Positions 45,301 through 54,847 of a stretch of 64,000 nucleotides of DNA are shown one piece after another. The number at the start of each line of letters is the position of its first letter. Position 1 is the first letter of the stretch. This stretch comes from QKTW01 sp052161885 (GTDB lineage: Bacteria > Bacteroidota > Bacteroidia > Chitinophagales > Chitinophagaceae). Where the stretch lies: NCBI GenBank assembly GCA_052161885.1, contig CP197396.1:2728001-2792000 (forward strand). Reading direction: 5' to 3'. A program made the translations under genes and the position numbers. Under the pieces are notes generated by a model. It did not search any database. It saw nothing but the letters and a program-made list of their open reading frames with translations, and had not been told where the DNA came from.

Positions 45301-47440
45301 CGGGGAAGTTCATGTTATCGGCAGCTATCATTCCTATAGAACCGCCATTCTGGGCATCTATGTAACGTTCGCTGATCGTTTTCTGTGTATTCAGATCATA
45401 TATCTGGGACACATCGCAGCCTAGGGCAACAAATAATGGCAAACGCGGAAGACTGTTATACTGCTCCGGGCTGTTCAGATTAAAGTCAAAACCAGAAGCA
45501 GAAGCGTGCCCATGGAATGTAATTATTGCAAGGCCGGCATTAATCATTGAATCAATCGCAGCACTGCTGATATTATCAACAGGGTTAGTTGTGCTTTTCG
45601 CAACGGTGAACACTGATGCGCCGAGAGCCGTATCTTCTATAATTGTTTTCCCCTGATAGAGCGTAGGCAACAGCCATGTATTCTGCAATGATGCATCTGC
45701 TGAACCGGCAATATGCAAGACCTGTTTCTTCCAGCTTTCTGATGCATAAGAAGGTAACGCAGGAGTTTTTACTGCGCTTTCAAAAGCCTTCACTTTATCA
45801 AGATAGATGCCTACTTCCTGGCCATTCCATGCAGACAGGCGGCCTACAGACATATTAAGCTTTGTTTTGGTACTGTTCATTACAAAATCAATATCACTTC
45901 CCGGATCTCCGTATGTTGGCACAATAGGATACAGATATGGGCCACCGGTGCCAGTCAGGTAATTATTATACTGATAGTATTTAATACCTCTTCCTATAAA
46001 GAATGCGAAAGAGGGCTTTGTAGTCCATTTATCATAGGCGTAAGAGAGAAAATGTTTTATAGACAGTGGATGTATATCATAACCATACGCAAACTGATCA
46101 TACAATTCCGTAACATCAGCTACCACCGTACTGTATCCGCCACCGGCCGCACTGCTGCGGTAATTTTTATAATCCTGGATATAATTATGTCCGCTGGCAT
46201 CCATTAAAGAAGGATGTGTAAGTATTATATAGTTTCCCTGATTTGCTGCAGCTGTGTAATTAGTAAAATTGATTTTTTTACTCCCTGTAACGTTAGCAAT
46301 ATTAGAGCTGCCGGAAGAATAAACAACCATTTCGCGGTCCTGCGCAGAGCCATCTATATAATAAGTCACTTTACCGGCAACAGTAGTATCCCCTTTGTAC
46401 CATTTCATATTCGTAACGTCGTACAGTCGTGGCGCCGTTCCGGAAACAAGGTTGGGAATTTCCAGGTACTGCTCTGTAGATTTTGCCTGGAGCCTGAAAC
46501 GCATAAAATCCATCGCCGTCATATCGAAATTCCTCGGATATTCAACCGAAACCATTCCTACTCCATAGTAATCATAGGTAGCACTACCCAGATTATACGG
46601 AACAACCTTAACCTCAGTATTACTTGAAGACAACCAGGATGCCGGGGCTGAGGAATTAAAAACTTTAGTGTCTAATGGTCCGCAACTTCCGGTATCGGCC
46701 TGTTGATTATTTACGTATAATTTGAAATAGTGCTGATTAGTATATGACTGGGTAACTACACTGAATTTTACTGTCGCATTAGGCCCGGAACTTACAAGAT
46801 TGGACGTGGTCATATTAATCGCTATTGGAGCACTTATACCCGTCTGCTGACCGCCAAAGCCTTCTCCACGATCGAACTGAGAAGAGTTAAACAGATAACC
46901 AGTAGCGTAGCTGTAACCGCCATAAAAATACCCTCGGCCATGAGTTTCCAATGTATACAGGCAATATTGCTCTGCCCCTGCACCATTCGGCGCAGGATTT
47001 GAAAAATTATATCTCAGATGCCCGCTGGTTGCGTTGTCATAAGTAAGAAAATAAGCCGCAGTGTCGGATATCAGACTTTTGGCACGATCTGCCTGTATGC
47101 TGCTATCACCATACAGCTCTGTATCCATTTTTCCATCTGCTTGCTTTCCTACAAATTCTATGTAATCCCCGGTCGAAAACGTTCCGTTTGTAGTAACGAA
47201 AACAGGTACTTCCTGGCCATCGCGATACAGCATAAAATTAGCGCCGCTCACACTCGTTGGCACACCTATCGCATCCAGCGCAGATTTTTGAATACGGCAG
47301 ATACCCGTTCTTCCGACTTTAAATTTGTAGTAAGTCTTGTTATAATCTATCCACTCATTCCCATAAGACTGGGCCATAAGTGTTGCTGTACCGTACACCA
47401 TAAAGGCCAGCAGCAGCGATATTTTACTTATATATTTCAT
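42392..47440 (-). CDS. porU: Type IX secretion system sortase PorU
   Basis: A 1,682-residue C25-family peptidase of the T9SS that cleaves the C-terminal signal of cargo proteins and joins them to lipopolysaccharide at the cell surface. After a signal peptide (ISLLLAFMVYGTATLMAQ) comes the gingipain-like domain; the catalytic His lies in TFHGHASASGFDF and the catalytic Cys in LFVALGCDVSQIYD. Beta domains follow, and the C-terminus (NYPNPFSTSTAFVFTL, WDGRDQYGQLLGNGVYLYRV) is a FlgD-like sorting domain. It is longer than Porphyromonas PorU, as in other members of this class. It is downstream of porV by 33 bp in the same direction. Confidence 0.93.
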   Translation of the reverse strand: MKYISKISLLLAFMVYGTATLMAQSYGNEWIDYNKTYYKFKVGRTGICRIQKSALDAIGVPTSVSGANFMLYRDGQEVPVFVTTNGTFSTGDYIEFVGKQADGKMDTELYGDSSIQADRAKSLISDTAAYFLTYDNATSGHLRYNFSNPAPNGAGAEQYCLYTLETHGRGYFYGGYSYATGYLFNSSQFDRGEGFGGQQTGISAPIAINMTTSNLVSSGPNATVKFSVVTQSYTNQHYFKLYVNNQQADTGSCGPLDTKVFNSSAPASWLSSSNTEVKVVPYNLGSATYDYYGVGMVSVEYPRNFDMTAMDFMRFRLQAKSTEQYLEIPNLVSGTAPRLYDVTNMKWYKGDTTVAGKVTYYIDGSAQDREMVVYSSGSSNIANVTGSKKINFTNYTAAANQGNYIILTHPSLMDASGHNYIQDYKNYRSSAAGGGYSTVVADVTELYDQFAYGYDIHPLSIKHFLSYAYDKWTTKPSFAFFIGRGIKYYQYNNYLTGTGGPYLYPIVPTYGDPGSDIDFVMNSTKTKLNMSVGRLSAWNGQEVGIYLDKVKAFESAVKTPALPSYASESWKKQVLHIAGSADASLQNTWLLPTLYQGKTIIEDTALGASVFTVAKSTTNPVDNISSAAIDSMINAGLAIITFHGHASASGFDFNLNSPEQYNSLPRLPLFVALGCDVSQIYDLNTQKTISERYIDAQNGGSIGMIAADNMNFPDFHQYYLAGLYTCIGQRYYGQTIGEQYKGTFDSLMHFNNTGYFLAHLESLLLQGDPGVRLYSPAKPDFYVTNTTISSIPANVTTSQDSFKLKIVGYNLGRAIDDTVTVKVEHTNPAGVTAIVGTYKIINLHNTDTALFNVPVNKLNDLGLNKYRVTIDAPNKFDELSEANNVTTVELFIYSDNLVPVYPQNFSIVHAQGVTLKASTINPFRPIGRYRMEIDTTELFNSPSLQQTAIVAPSGVVKWTPSLAMKDSTVYYWRTAYDSSINGVYQWAGSSFIYLANGSDGWNQSHYYQYQKDAYDSLSLNPDRLFRFGLTEEKLTIWNKISGTDLGHTRMFINDIPIQNLGLDLGGTLMVMVFDSATGKPWQNTNWLQTGAHAPNGNANPPRDVYAYEFQLYNSTGRNNARKFIDSIPNGEYVLVYNFIYGPAFAPYYANSWAADTSIYGSGISLYHTLKNLGFTTVDSFNYQRVFAYFCQKGRPGYPSFQTFTQAPADQITQDLFMPISSTHGRMFSTTVGPAEKWNSLKWRTSTKLDTAARFDTAYVKVIGIDTLNNETQLYQGYSRDTSLSYINAKQYRNLRMEWYSIDDTLRTSPQLDYWRILYDPVPEAALNPAIHFAFTDSLNQGQMGSLSVAIENLTATPMDSMLVKYKIIDANNVSHLLGAKRYRKMAGNDTLNADLTFDPNAYPGTNLLFVEANPDNDQPEQYHPNNLGYIPFKLIVDKYNPLVDVTFDGLHILNRDIVSSKPLIKIMLKDENQYQALDDTSLLDVYIRYPKDPQGSRRKIAFDGTTCKFIPGSVTNGKKNEAVIEYTPVFTDDSTYELYVTGRDKAGNEAGGTKTDYSISFQVFGKPAISNVLNYPNPFSTSTAFVFTLTGSDMPSQFKIQIMTVTGKVVREIVKAELGPLHIGRNITDYKWDGRDQYGQLLGNGVYLYRVVTSINGSDVEHWETGADKYFKSGYGKMYIMR

Positions 47441-47473
47441 AACAGAATCAATGAGGTAAGGTAATTATGGTGA

Positions 47474-48634
47474 TTATTTTGTTTCTTCAGCTGGTGGCAC
47501 TTCGTCCGGTATATTCTTCTTTTTAGCCGCATTCACATTGATACGCAGGGAAATAACATGTGTATACAAAGGATTTGACTGTGTCTGCAGGCTGGTAAAA
47601 GCATAGTCCACTACCAATGCTTTCAGCTTCAGGCCTACGCCCACAGAAGGCTGAAACATGGTATATTTTTTTTGATTTGTCGTATCCTTATCGTCCAGTA
47701 CACGCTGAATATTTCCAATGCCAGCCCTTAGAAAAATAGTGTTTTTATAGCCCGCTTCCAGTCCCATATGGGGATCTATACTAAAGCCGCTCGAGCTGAT
47801 CAGTGTATTACGTTTACCATCTGTTGTAAGGTCCCAGTCCAGCTCTGCAGTAACCTGTATTTTCTTACCCGTCTTCAGGAGGCCGCGTGCCACTCCGAAA
47901 TTGAAGCGGGGCAGCATTACTTCATAGGATTTAATAGGAATTTCGTTGCCTGTAGCACCAAATACTTCTTTATCATGCTCGGAAAGGTTAAAGCTCCATG
48001 CGGTATAAGTAGTAGTGATATCTTTTGCCATAAGGCCAAAGTACCATCGCTTATAGGTGGTTTGTAAGCCCACATCCACACCTACGCCCCATGCATTGGC
48101 AAGAGAGCCGAGATTGCGGTATATGATTTTCGCATTGGCACCTATATTCGTCTGGATGAATGGATTCTTTTTAAAAATGTTCAGCTTTTGTGCATAAGAA
48201 AGCAGAAATGCGTAGTCCCCTGCTGTCATGGATTTCAGTTTGCTTTCGTCAAATGAGCCATCTGGCTGCACATAATCTATGGTATTGGGAATATCGTCTA
48301 TCGCAAAGCGCATCACAGAAAGCCCGATAACTCTTTTCTTATTTTTCAAAGGTTTCACGATACTTCCGAAATCGTATTTTGAAATCCCTGAGAAATATTC
48401 TGCGTGCATCAGGCCTACCTGCAGATCATCTTCTACACGCATAAGTCCCGCAGGATTCCAATAGCCCGACATAACATCTCCTGTAGTGGCAGACTGAGCA
48501 CCGGCCATCGCAAGGCCCCGCCCTCCTACCCCAATGTTGAGGTACTCGTTTACATAAATCCTGTTTTGAGCTTCCGCTTTAGTTGCGTACAGTAACAGCG
48601 CAGATAAGCACAATAAGGGTATACCCTTCTTCAT
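47474..48634 (-). CDS. porV: Type IX secretion system outer-membrane protein PorV
   Basis: A 386-residue outer-membrane barrel of the PorV/LptO type that moves cargo from the translocon to PorU. Marks are the signal peptide (PLLCLSALLLYATKAEAQ), EYLNIGVGGRGLAMAGAQ, GDVMSGYWNPAGL, LMHAEYFSGISKYDFGSIV and ALVVDYAFTSLQTQSNPLY near the end. The ATG at 48634 begins the signal peptide; a TTG at 48667 is in frame but unlikely. It leads the porV-porU pair. Confidence 0.94.
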   Translation of the reverse strand: MKKGIPLLCLSALLLYATKAEAQNRIYVNEYLNIGVGGRGLAMAGAQSATTGDVMSGYWNPAGLMRVEDDLQVGLMHAEYFSGISKYDFGSIVKPLKNKKRVIGLSVMRFAIDDIPNTIDYVQPDGSFDESKLKSMTAGDYAFLLSYAQKLNIFKKNPFIQTNIGANAKIIYRNLGSLANAWGVGVDVGLQTTYKRWYFGLMAKDITTTYTAWSFNLSEHDKEVFGATGNEIPIKSYEVMLPRFNFGVARGLLKTGKKIQVTAELDWDLTTDGKRNTLISSSGFSIDPHMGLEAGYKNTIFLRAGIGNIQRVLDDKDTTNQKKYTMFQPSVGVGLKLKALVVDYAFTSLQTQSNPLYTHVISLRINVNAAKKKNIPDEVPPAEETK

Positions 48635-48664
48635 AGGTTTCTGGTGTTTTAACAAAATTTTATA

Positions 48665-48672
48665 CAAAAATA
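48665..48672 (-). promoter_or_regulatory. -7 element (TATTTTTG) of porV-porU
   Basis: Exact TAnnTTTG match on the minus strand, 30 bases before the porV ATG. Confidence 0.5.
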
Positions 48673-48813
48673 ACTAACATTACAAAACAACCGCATCTTT
48701 ACGGCTCTTTTAACGAACAACATAACATTTTAAATGCTATGTTAAACTTTATCTCCCCACGTAAAAATAAGTCTATTTTTCCATGTAAAACAGCTACTCT
48801 GCGTCAATAACAT

Positions 48814-48821
48814 TATTTTTG
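48814..48821 (+). promoter_or_regulatory. -7 element (TATTTTTG) of tyrS
   Basis: Exact TAnnTTTG match, 18 bases before the tyrS ATG at 48840. It supports that ATG over the in-frame TTG at 48819, which lies within the box. Confidence 0.55.
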
Positions 48822-48839
48822 CGCCTTTCAGATAACGAT

Positions 48840-50123
48840 ATGACAAACCTGATAGCTGATTTGAAAGCAAGAAACCTGGTACAGGACATAATGCCGGGCA
48901 CGGAAGAACAACTGAATAAAGAGATGACCTCAGGTTACATCGGCTTTGACCCTACTGCCGACAGCCTTCACGTAGGCAGCCTCCTCCCTATTACATTGCT
49001 GATGCGCATGCAGCGTGCCGGCCATAAGCCATATGCCCTTGTAGGCGGTGCTACCGGTATGATAGGCGACCCTTCAGGAAAATCCGCTGAGCGTAACCTG
49101 TTGGATATGGACACCATTTACAAAAACTGCGAGGGCATCCGCAGGCAGCTGGAAAAATTCCTTGACTTTGACCCCGCAAGGTCAAACGGCGCGGTTATGG
49201 TGAATAACTATGACTGGTTCAAAGATTTTACATTTCTCGATTTTATCCGCGATGTGGGCAAACACATACCGGTGAACTATATGATGGCAAAGGATTCTGT
49301 ACAGAAACGCCTGGAAACGGGCATCTCCTTTACAGAATTTACCTACCAGCTGATACAGGGCTATGATTTTTACTACCTGTACACCAATCATAATATAAAG
49401 CTGCAGATGGGTGGCGCAGACCAGTGGGGCAATATGACCACCGGCACCGAACTGATACGTCGTAAAGGCGGGGGCGATGATGCTTTTGCCATGACCTGCA
49501 AACTGGTTACCAAAAGCGATGGCACCAAATTCGGCAAATCTGAAGGCGGCAACATCTGGCTGGATGCGAATAAGACCTCACCATATGAATTTTATCAGTT
49601 CTGGCTAAACCAGAGTGATGAAGATGCTGTGCGCATGACTTATATTTTCTCTTTCAGAACAATGGAAGAGATAGCGGCATTAGTTACAGAGCATGAGATC
49701 GATAAAAGCCAGCGAAAGCTACAGGTAGCACTTGCGGAAGAAATGACAGAACTGGTGCACGGAAAGGAGGGCCTGGCGTCTGCCAAAGATGCCACTACTA
49801 TACTTTTTGGTAAAAACACCATTGATGCGCTCCGTACGATGGATGAAGCATCCCTGCTGAACATGCTGCAAGGTGTAGACCGCGTTACAGGCTCCCGTGA
49901 AACATTGGCCGAAGGTGCACATCTTATCAGTTTTCTGGCGGATACAGGCGTCTTCCCTTCCAAAGGCGAAGCCCGCAAAATGATACAGGGAGGTGGTGTA
50001 AGTATTAATAAAGAAAAAATAAACTCCGTTGATTTTTCACTGAAGGCAGAACACCTGCTGAATGATCGTTATGTACTGATTCAAAAAGGGAAGAAAGATT
50101 TTACCCTCGCAATTTTCAGTTAA
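48840..50123 (+). CDS. tyrS: Tyrosyl-tRNA synthetase
   Basis: A 427-residue class I synthetase that charges tRNA-Tyr. Marks are YIGFDPTADSLHVGSLLP (the HIGH-like motif is HVGS), MIGDPSGKSAERNLL, YQLIQGYDFYYLY with QMGGADQWGNMTTG, and the KFGKSEGGNIWLD form of the KMSKS loop. The C-terminal part (about residue 360 on) is an S4-like RNA-binding domain. The ATG at 48840 gives the usual N-terminus. Confidence 0.97.
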   Translation: MTNLIADLKARNLVQDIMPGTEEQLNKEMTSGYIGFDPTADSLHVGSLLPITLLMRMQRAGHKPYALVGGATGMIGDPSGKSAERNLLDMDTIYKNCEGIRRQLEKFLDFDPARSNGAVMVNNYDWFKDFTFLDFIRDVGKHIPVNYMMAKDSVQKRLETGISFTEFTYQLIQGYDFYYLYTNHNIKLQMGGADQWGNMTTGTELIRRKGGGDDAFAMTCKLVTKSDGTKFGKSEGGNIWLDANKTSPYEFYQFWLNQSDEDAVRMTYIFSFRTMEEIAALVTEHEIDKSQRKLQVALAEEMTELVHGKEGLASAKDATTILFGKNTIDALRTMDEASLLNMLQGVDRVTGSRETLAEGAHLISFLADTGVFPSKGEARKMIQGGGVSINKEKINSVDFSLKAEHLLNDRYVLIQKGKKDFTLAIFS

Positions 50124-50142
50124 AAGAAGCTGTTTATTGTAG

Positions 50143-50150
50143 TAAATTTG
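50143..50150 (+). promoter_or_regulatory. -7 element (TAAATTTG) of the multiheme cytochrome gene
   Basis: Exact TAnnTTTG match just 6 bases before the ATG at 50157, again implying almost no leader. Confidence 0.45.
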
Positions 50151-50156
50151 AACGGC

Positions 50157-52121
50157 ATGCAGTCCCGTTTACTCAGAAATACACTTATTCTTATAGCATT
50201 GGTGGGCGCTACGTTGCCCACCTTTTTTTGTAACAGTCCGGCAACCAATACCAGCGGAGAAACACCGCAGGGCGAGTCCCGCTGGCGCAATGTGTACGAC
50301 ACCAGCGCGCATTATGTAGGTATGCAGACCTGCCGCACCTGTCATGAAGAAGTGTACAAAACTTTTATACAGACTGGCATGGGGCAGTCTTTTGATCATG
50401 CCACACGCACCAAATCGGCGGCAGACTTCTCACCAGCGCATGCACTTGTATATGACAAAAACCTGGACTTTTATTACAAACCATACTGGGGCCCGGACTC
50501 TGCATTATATGTGATGGAGTACCGGCTGGAGGGCAAAGACACAGTGCACAAACGAATCCAGAAGATAGATTACATCGTCGGTTCAGGGCAGCATACAAAT
50601 TCACACATCTACAGCATCAACGGTTATTTTTACCAGGCACCCATTACCTTTTATACACAAAAGCAAAAATGGGACCTCGCACCCGGCTTTGAAAACGGTG
50701 CCAGCAGCCGCTTTAACCGTATGATAGAGCTGGAATGTATGAGCTGCCATAATGGTTACCCGGAATTTGATCAGAACAGCCTTAATAAATTTGTAAGTGT
50801 TAAAACCGGCATCGACTGTGAGCGCTGCCACGGCCCGGGCTCTTTGCACGTGCAGGCCAGGCAAACCGAGCGCATAGTTGACACCTCTAAAGGGCCCGAC
50901 TACACTATTGTAAACCCTCGCAGGCTTCCTACAGATCTGCAGAACAACATCTGCCAGCGCTGTCATCTGCAAGGCATTGCCGTACTCAATGACGGCAAAA
51001 CGTTTTTCGACTTTCATCCCGGCATGAAACTGAGTGAAGTGATGAATGTTTTTATGCCGCAGTATGAAGGCGCACGCGATAAAATGATTATGGCATCGCA
51101 TGTAGAGCGCATGAAGAAAAGCCAGTGCTATGTGGTATCTCAGAAGATGAGCTGTATCACCTGCCACAACCCGCATGTAAGTGTAAAGTTCACACCACGC
51201 ACACAATACCTTAATGCATGCCAGAGCTGCCATGGCGCTGCAAACAACCAGGTACAGTGTACTGAAAAACCCGAAGTGCGCGCTGCAAAAAACAACGACT
51301 GCGTCACTTGCCACATGCCGCACAACAGCAGCATAGACATTCCGCACGTGGCTGTTACCGATCATTTTATCCGCAAACGTCCGATGAATGACACGCTGGA
51401 GAAAAAGATCACTGCTTTCCTGGGCCTTAAATGCTTTAACAATGATCATGTAGACGCCATCACAACTGCACGCGGCTTCATGGAGTTTTATGAAAGGTAT
51501 AATCCCAACAAAGGCCTGCTGGACTCCGCCCTTGCCTACCTTGCCCTGCAGAAAGAGACCGAAGAGAAAGAGAAACAGAACCGCGATCTGATACGTGCTT
51601 ATTTCCTGCTCAATGATTATGCCCGTGTAACACAGCGTGCAGCGCCTCTTAAGCCGGAAAGCATTAATGATGCCTGGACTGCTTACCGCATCGGAGAATC
51701 GTATATGCAAATACAACAGCCCGCCAATGCAGAACCCTGGTATCAGCGTTCCGTTCAGATACTTCCGGATGCACTCGACTTCCAGAGCAAGTACGGCACC
51801 TGCCTGGCTTCGCTTGGCAAACTGGCAGAAGCACAAAAAGTGTACAGTTTCATACTTGCTGAAAACCCCAATTATGCAATTGCCAACACTAATATAGGTT
51901 TCCTGTATATGCAGCAGGGCAATAATACAATGGCTTACGATTACCTGAGCCGCGCACAGGCACTGGACCCGGATAGCGAACAGATGCTGATTAACCTCGC
52001 CGTTTATTACCACAGCCAGTTACAAAATGAGCGTGCAAAGCAATGCCTGGAGCATCTGTTGAAAAAACATCCGGACAATGACCGCGCAAAAGCTATGCTG
52101 GCCGATCTTGCACATTCGTAA
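50157..52121 (+). CDS. Seven-heme c-type cytochrome with C-terminal TPR repeats
   Basis: A 654-residue secreted protein. Seven CxxCH heme-binding motifs are visible: CRTCH, CMSCH, CERCH, CQRCH, CITCH, CQSCH and CVTCH, all in about residues 55-390, followed by at least three TPRs (EPWYQRSVQILPDALDFQSK onward). The N-terminus is a signal peptide ending in FFCNS, possibly a lipoprotein Cys. The cytochrome c554-like region suggests electron transfer in the periplasm; the TPRs suggest docking. The partner is unknown, and no cytochrome maturation gene is near. The ATG 50157 is used; the TTG at 50148 is less likely. Confidence 0.9.
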   Translation: MQSRLLRNTLILIALVGATLPTFFCNSPATNTSGETPQGESRWRNVYDTSAHYVGMQTCRTCHEEVYKTFIQTGMGQSFDHATRTKSAADFSPAHALVYDKNLDFYYKPYWGPDSALYVMEYRLEGKDTVHKRIQKIDYIVGSGQHTNSHIYSINGYFYQAPITFYTQKQKWDLAPGFENGASSRFNRMIELECMSCHNGYPEFDQNSLNKFVSVKTGIDCERCHGPGSLHVQARQTERIVDTSKGPDYTIVNPRRLPTDLQNNICQRCHLQGIAVLNDGKTFFDFHPGMKLSEVMNVFMPQYEGARDKMIMASHVERMKKSQCYVVSQKMSCITCHNPHVSVKFTPRTQYLNACQSCHGAANNQVQCTEKPEVRAAKNNDCVTCHMPHNSSIDIPHVAVTDHFIRKRPMNDTLEKKITAFLGLKCFNNDHVDAITTARGFMEFYERYNPNKGLLDSALAYLALQKETEEKEKQNRDLIRAYFLLNDYARVTQRAAPLKPESINDAWTAYRIGESYMQIQQPANAEPWYQRSVQILPDALDFQSKYGTCLASLGKLAEAQKVYSFILAENPNYAIANTNIGFLYMQQGNNTMAYDYLSRAQALDPDSEQMLINLAVYYHSQLQNERAKQCLEHLLKKHPDNDRAKAMLADLAHS

Positions 52122-52127
52122 AAAAGA

Positions 52128-52158
52128 AAGGGCTGCCTCAAAAAATGAGACAGCCCTT
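52128..52158. terminator. Terminator between the cytochrome and T9SS cargo genes
   Basis: AAGGGCTG-x-CTCA pairs with TGAG-x-CAGCCCTT around an A-rich 5-base loop, one mismatch, between convergent genes. Confidence 0.75.
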
Positions 52159-52177
52159 GTACTACAACCCCGAAAAA

Positions 52178-54319
52178 TTATTGCCGGATAAAAAATGTTG
52201 TTTTTCCATCTATTCCGGTTCCTTTCAGAGAGAGGATGTACATACCATTCACCAGGCCGGATACATTGATTCGCGTAAGGCTGGTATTATTATCTAACAC
52301 CTGGCGGAATATAATCCGGCCCTGCATATCATATATCTCGGCAGACGCAGATTCATTCAGTTGCGGGTAACTTACCTGCAGCCAGTCGGTGGCAGGATTA
52401 GGATATACTTTTACAACAGGCATATTTTTCTTTTCACTTTTAATGGTAACGATGTTACTGTAAGTGACATTACCATTATTTTCTTCCATCTTCAACCGGT
52501 AGTAATACACACCGACTGTGACCGGATCGGCATAACTGTATTCATGTGCAGGGTTAGCATCAATAGCAGATAGCGTACTGAAATTTTTACCATCAGTGCT
52601 TTTTTCAAGCGTAAAGGCACGGGCATCATCATTACCTGTTTCCCAGTTAAGCATCGCATGATCATTTTCCAGGCTGCCCTTAAAATAACTAAGTACGATT
52701 GGTAGTGGTGAACCTGCAAGGCCTACTCCAAAGGGAGAGAAACTGCTGAAGCCCGGGTAATATGCGGACGTAGTTGTATTGGACGAACTTACCTGCGGCA
52801 AATCCCAGGTGGTACCATTATAATGCGAAATACCTATTGCGGTACCGGATTTGCCGGCAATACTGCTACCTTCAAGCGTAGCATCCCACTGCAGTGTAAC
52901 TTCTGCTGCACCTCCGGAGTTTTTCGTAATAGTCCAGATAGCATCTACCATACCATTTTTGGAAGTGTAAGCAGTGCCACCATATACTCCGTTCTTTGTA
53001 GCTCCCTGGAAAACTTTTACCTGGAAATTACCTGTGCTGCCATTGGGCTTCAGGGTAACCGGCAGATAATGTGCAGCATTCCCGATAGGGAAAATATATG
53101 TATTGCCAACAGTCATGGATGAACGCTGGAGATAACCTGCCGATGGCCCCACAACAATATAAGATGACGATGTAATACCTGTAATGGCAGTAGTGCTGTT
53201 TGATGCGAGCTGCAGTATATTATCTCCCACATTTAACATACCTGCATTAAATGCAAGTACACCGGCGCCTGTAGCAGTAAGCGTTTTCGCACCATTAAGC
53301 GTCACACCGGATCCGTTGTCTATAATGAGATGAAGCGCCGAAGATGCGGGAAATTCATTGTTCGATGACGTCTGGGCTGCACTTCCTTTGTATTCAAGCG
53401 TTGCGCTGCTACCGTATGTAATTACATTATTTGCAGTGGCAGTTCCCTGTAATGATAATTTACCATTCACGGTTACGCTGCTGGTGGTCTTGATACCTGA
53501 TCCGGAAAGCGTAAGATTGGTGTACGTTACAGGCTTCACAGTCTGAGCCCCGCCCCTGGAGTAATTTACCGTAGCCGACGCACCATTTGCCGTAAATGTA
53601 CCGTCTGTTCCGGAGTTATTGAAAGGGGTGGAGCCGCTTAGAATCAATGTTCCGCTGCCAGATCCGGAGGACATATCCAGAACGGTAAGGCAGCCGCTGT
53701 TTTCTCTTGCAAAGAAAACACTCCCTCCTACTGTTACTGTACCAGAACTCAGGTTAAAATAGCCGTCATTATCGTCACTGCCATCGTCTTCGCCGTCAAC
53801 CGTCAGGTCTCCTGAAATATTCAGATTGGCAACAGATGAAGTCATGATGGTTGTTGCGTCGCCACTCAGATTGTTCTGAGTACCGGATACGCTGAGTGAA
53901 GCGCAGTTGATCGTTCCCGCCCCCGTAAGCGCAGCATTGACGTCTGTATTATTATCATTCTGTTCTGAAATGGAAGTAGTAACTGTCAGTGTTGCACCGG
54001 AGCTTACGCTCAATGTACTTGTGAATGAAGATGTAGAACTGAAAACGATCGAATTGATGGTGGTATTGCTGCTCACAGTTACAGTTGTAAATGGGCTGAT
54101 GACCACATTATCTGTGGCTGACGGCACTGTTCCGCCAAACCAGGTAGAGCCGCTGTTCCAGTCTCCGCTTGTTACAGAGGTTCTTGTAGCCGCATTTCCT
54201 GCAATGCTGCAGCTAAGTAATGCAATAACAAATGCTGCCCTTTTTGCAACGTCTGAAATCCTGCGTTTCATTTCATGGATGTGCATGGGCATGCCTGCAC
54301 GTGTAGATGTTACTTTCAT
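52178..54319 (-). CDS. T9SS-sorted surface protein with G8-like beta domain
   Basis: A 713-residue secreted protein. The N-terminal signal peptide (AAFVIALLSCSIAGNAA) is followed by a G8-like start SGDWNSGSTWFGGTVPSATD, a long Ser/Thr/Gly-rich beta-solenoid region (about residues 70-400), and a further beta part. The C-terminus (VVKVYPNPATDWLQVSYPQL, VNGMYILSL) is a type A T9SS sorting domain. Function is unknown, possibly an adhesin. The first ATG at 54319 leaves a long N-region; the ATG at 54271 (MKRRISDV) is an equal alternative. Confidence 0.82.
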   Translation of the reverse strand: MKVTSTRAGMPMHIHEMKRRISDVAKRAAFVIALLSCSIAGNAATRTSVTSGDWNSGSTWFGGTVPSATDNVVISPFTTVTVSSNTTINSIVFSSTSSFTSTLSVSSGATLTVTTSISEQNDNNTDVNAALTGAGTINCASLSVSGTQNNLSGDATTIMTSSVANLNISGDLTVDGEDDGSDDNDGYFNLSSGTVTVGGSVFFARENSGCLTVLDMSSGSGSGTLILSGSTPFNNSGTDGTFTANGASATVNYSRGGAQTVKPVTYTNLTLSGSGIKTTSSVTVNGKLSLQGTATANNVITYGSSATLEYKGSAAQTSSNNEFPASSALHLIIDNGSGVTLNGAKTLTATGAGVLAFNAGMLNVGDNILQLASNSTTAITGITSSSYIVVGPSAGYLQRSSMTVGNTYIFPIGNAAHYLPVTLKPNGSTGNFQVKVFQGATKNGVYGGTAYTSKNGMVDAIWTITKNSGGAAEVTLQWDATLEGSSIAGKSGTAIGISHYNGTTWDLPQVSSSNTTTSAYYPGFSSFSPFGVGLAGSPLPIVLSYFKGSLENDHAMLNWETGNDDARAFTLEKSTDGKNFSTLSAIDANPAHEYSYADPVTVGVYYYRLKMEENNGNVTYSNIVTIKSEKKNMPVVKVYPNPATDWLQVSYPQLNESASAEIYDMQGRIIFRQVLDNNTSLTRINVSGLVNGMYILSLKGTGIDGKTTFFIRQ

Positions 54320-54795
54320 TTTCGGGGGTGTTTTATGGTTATAAAAGAGGTAAGGACAAAGAAATACCCTGCTACTGGTAAGCAGTAGCTGAAGTGGGAC
54401 TATTGGCCATGATGAGGCACTCAGATTTCTTTACAGAAACTGTCAGGTGCACTCTCGATGCACTGCATCTGAGATGTAGATATGAAATGACAGATAGCGG
54501 GAATTACCCGGCAGGGCATAATATCCCTGTGACGATTGGTAGTATATGATTGCTTTCATTCGGGGGGTGTTAAAAATGTATAGATTAATTACATCAGAAC
54601 ACTTTAATTATAATACAATTCAAAAATAATAATTATTTAAATAAAACAATATATATCGCTAATATTTATTGTTATTCATTTGTTATCACTGTAAAACATC
54701 TATTAACATTTAATCAATGGTCATCACCACTGTAACTACGGTATTGCAGAAAAATATTTCCATAGCAGAATATCAGCAGGGCGGGTAGGAAATAA

Positions 54796-54829
54796 AAAAC
54801 ATCAGATGTTTATCAACATCTGATGTTTT
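54796..54829 (-). terminator. Second terminator downstream of the subtilase gene
   Basis: A perfect 15-bp stem (AAAACATCAGATGTT) with a TATC loop. On the minus strand a TTTTTTATT tail follows. Confidence 0.8.
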
Positions 54830-54847
54830 AAATATCTTAATCCAAAA

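Noticed and set aside
50601..52013. A 470-codon minus-strand frame opposite the cytochrome gene
   Set aside because: The plus-strand protein has seven heme motifs and TPRs; the long opposite frame follows from codon bias.
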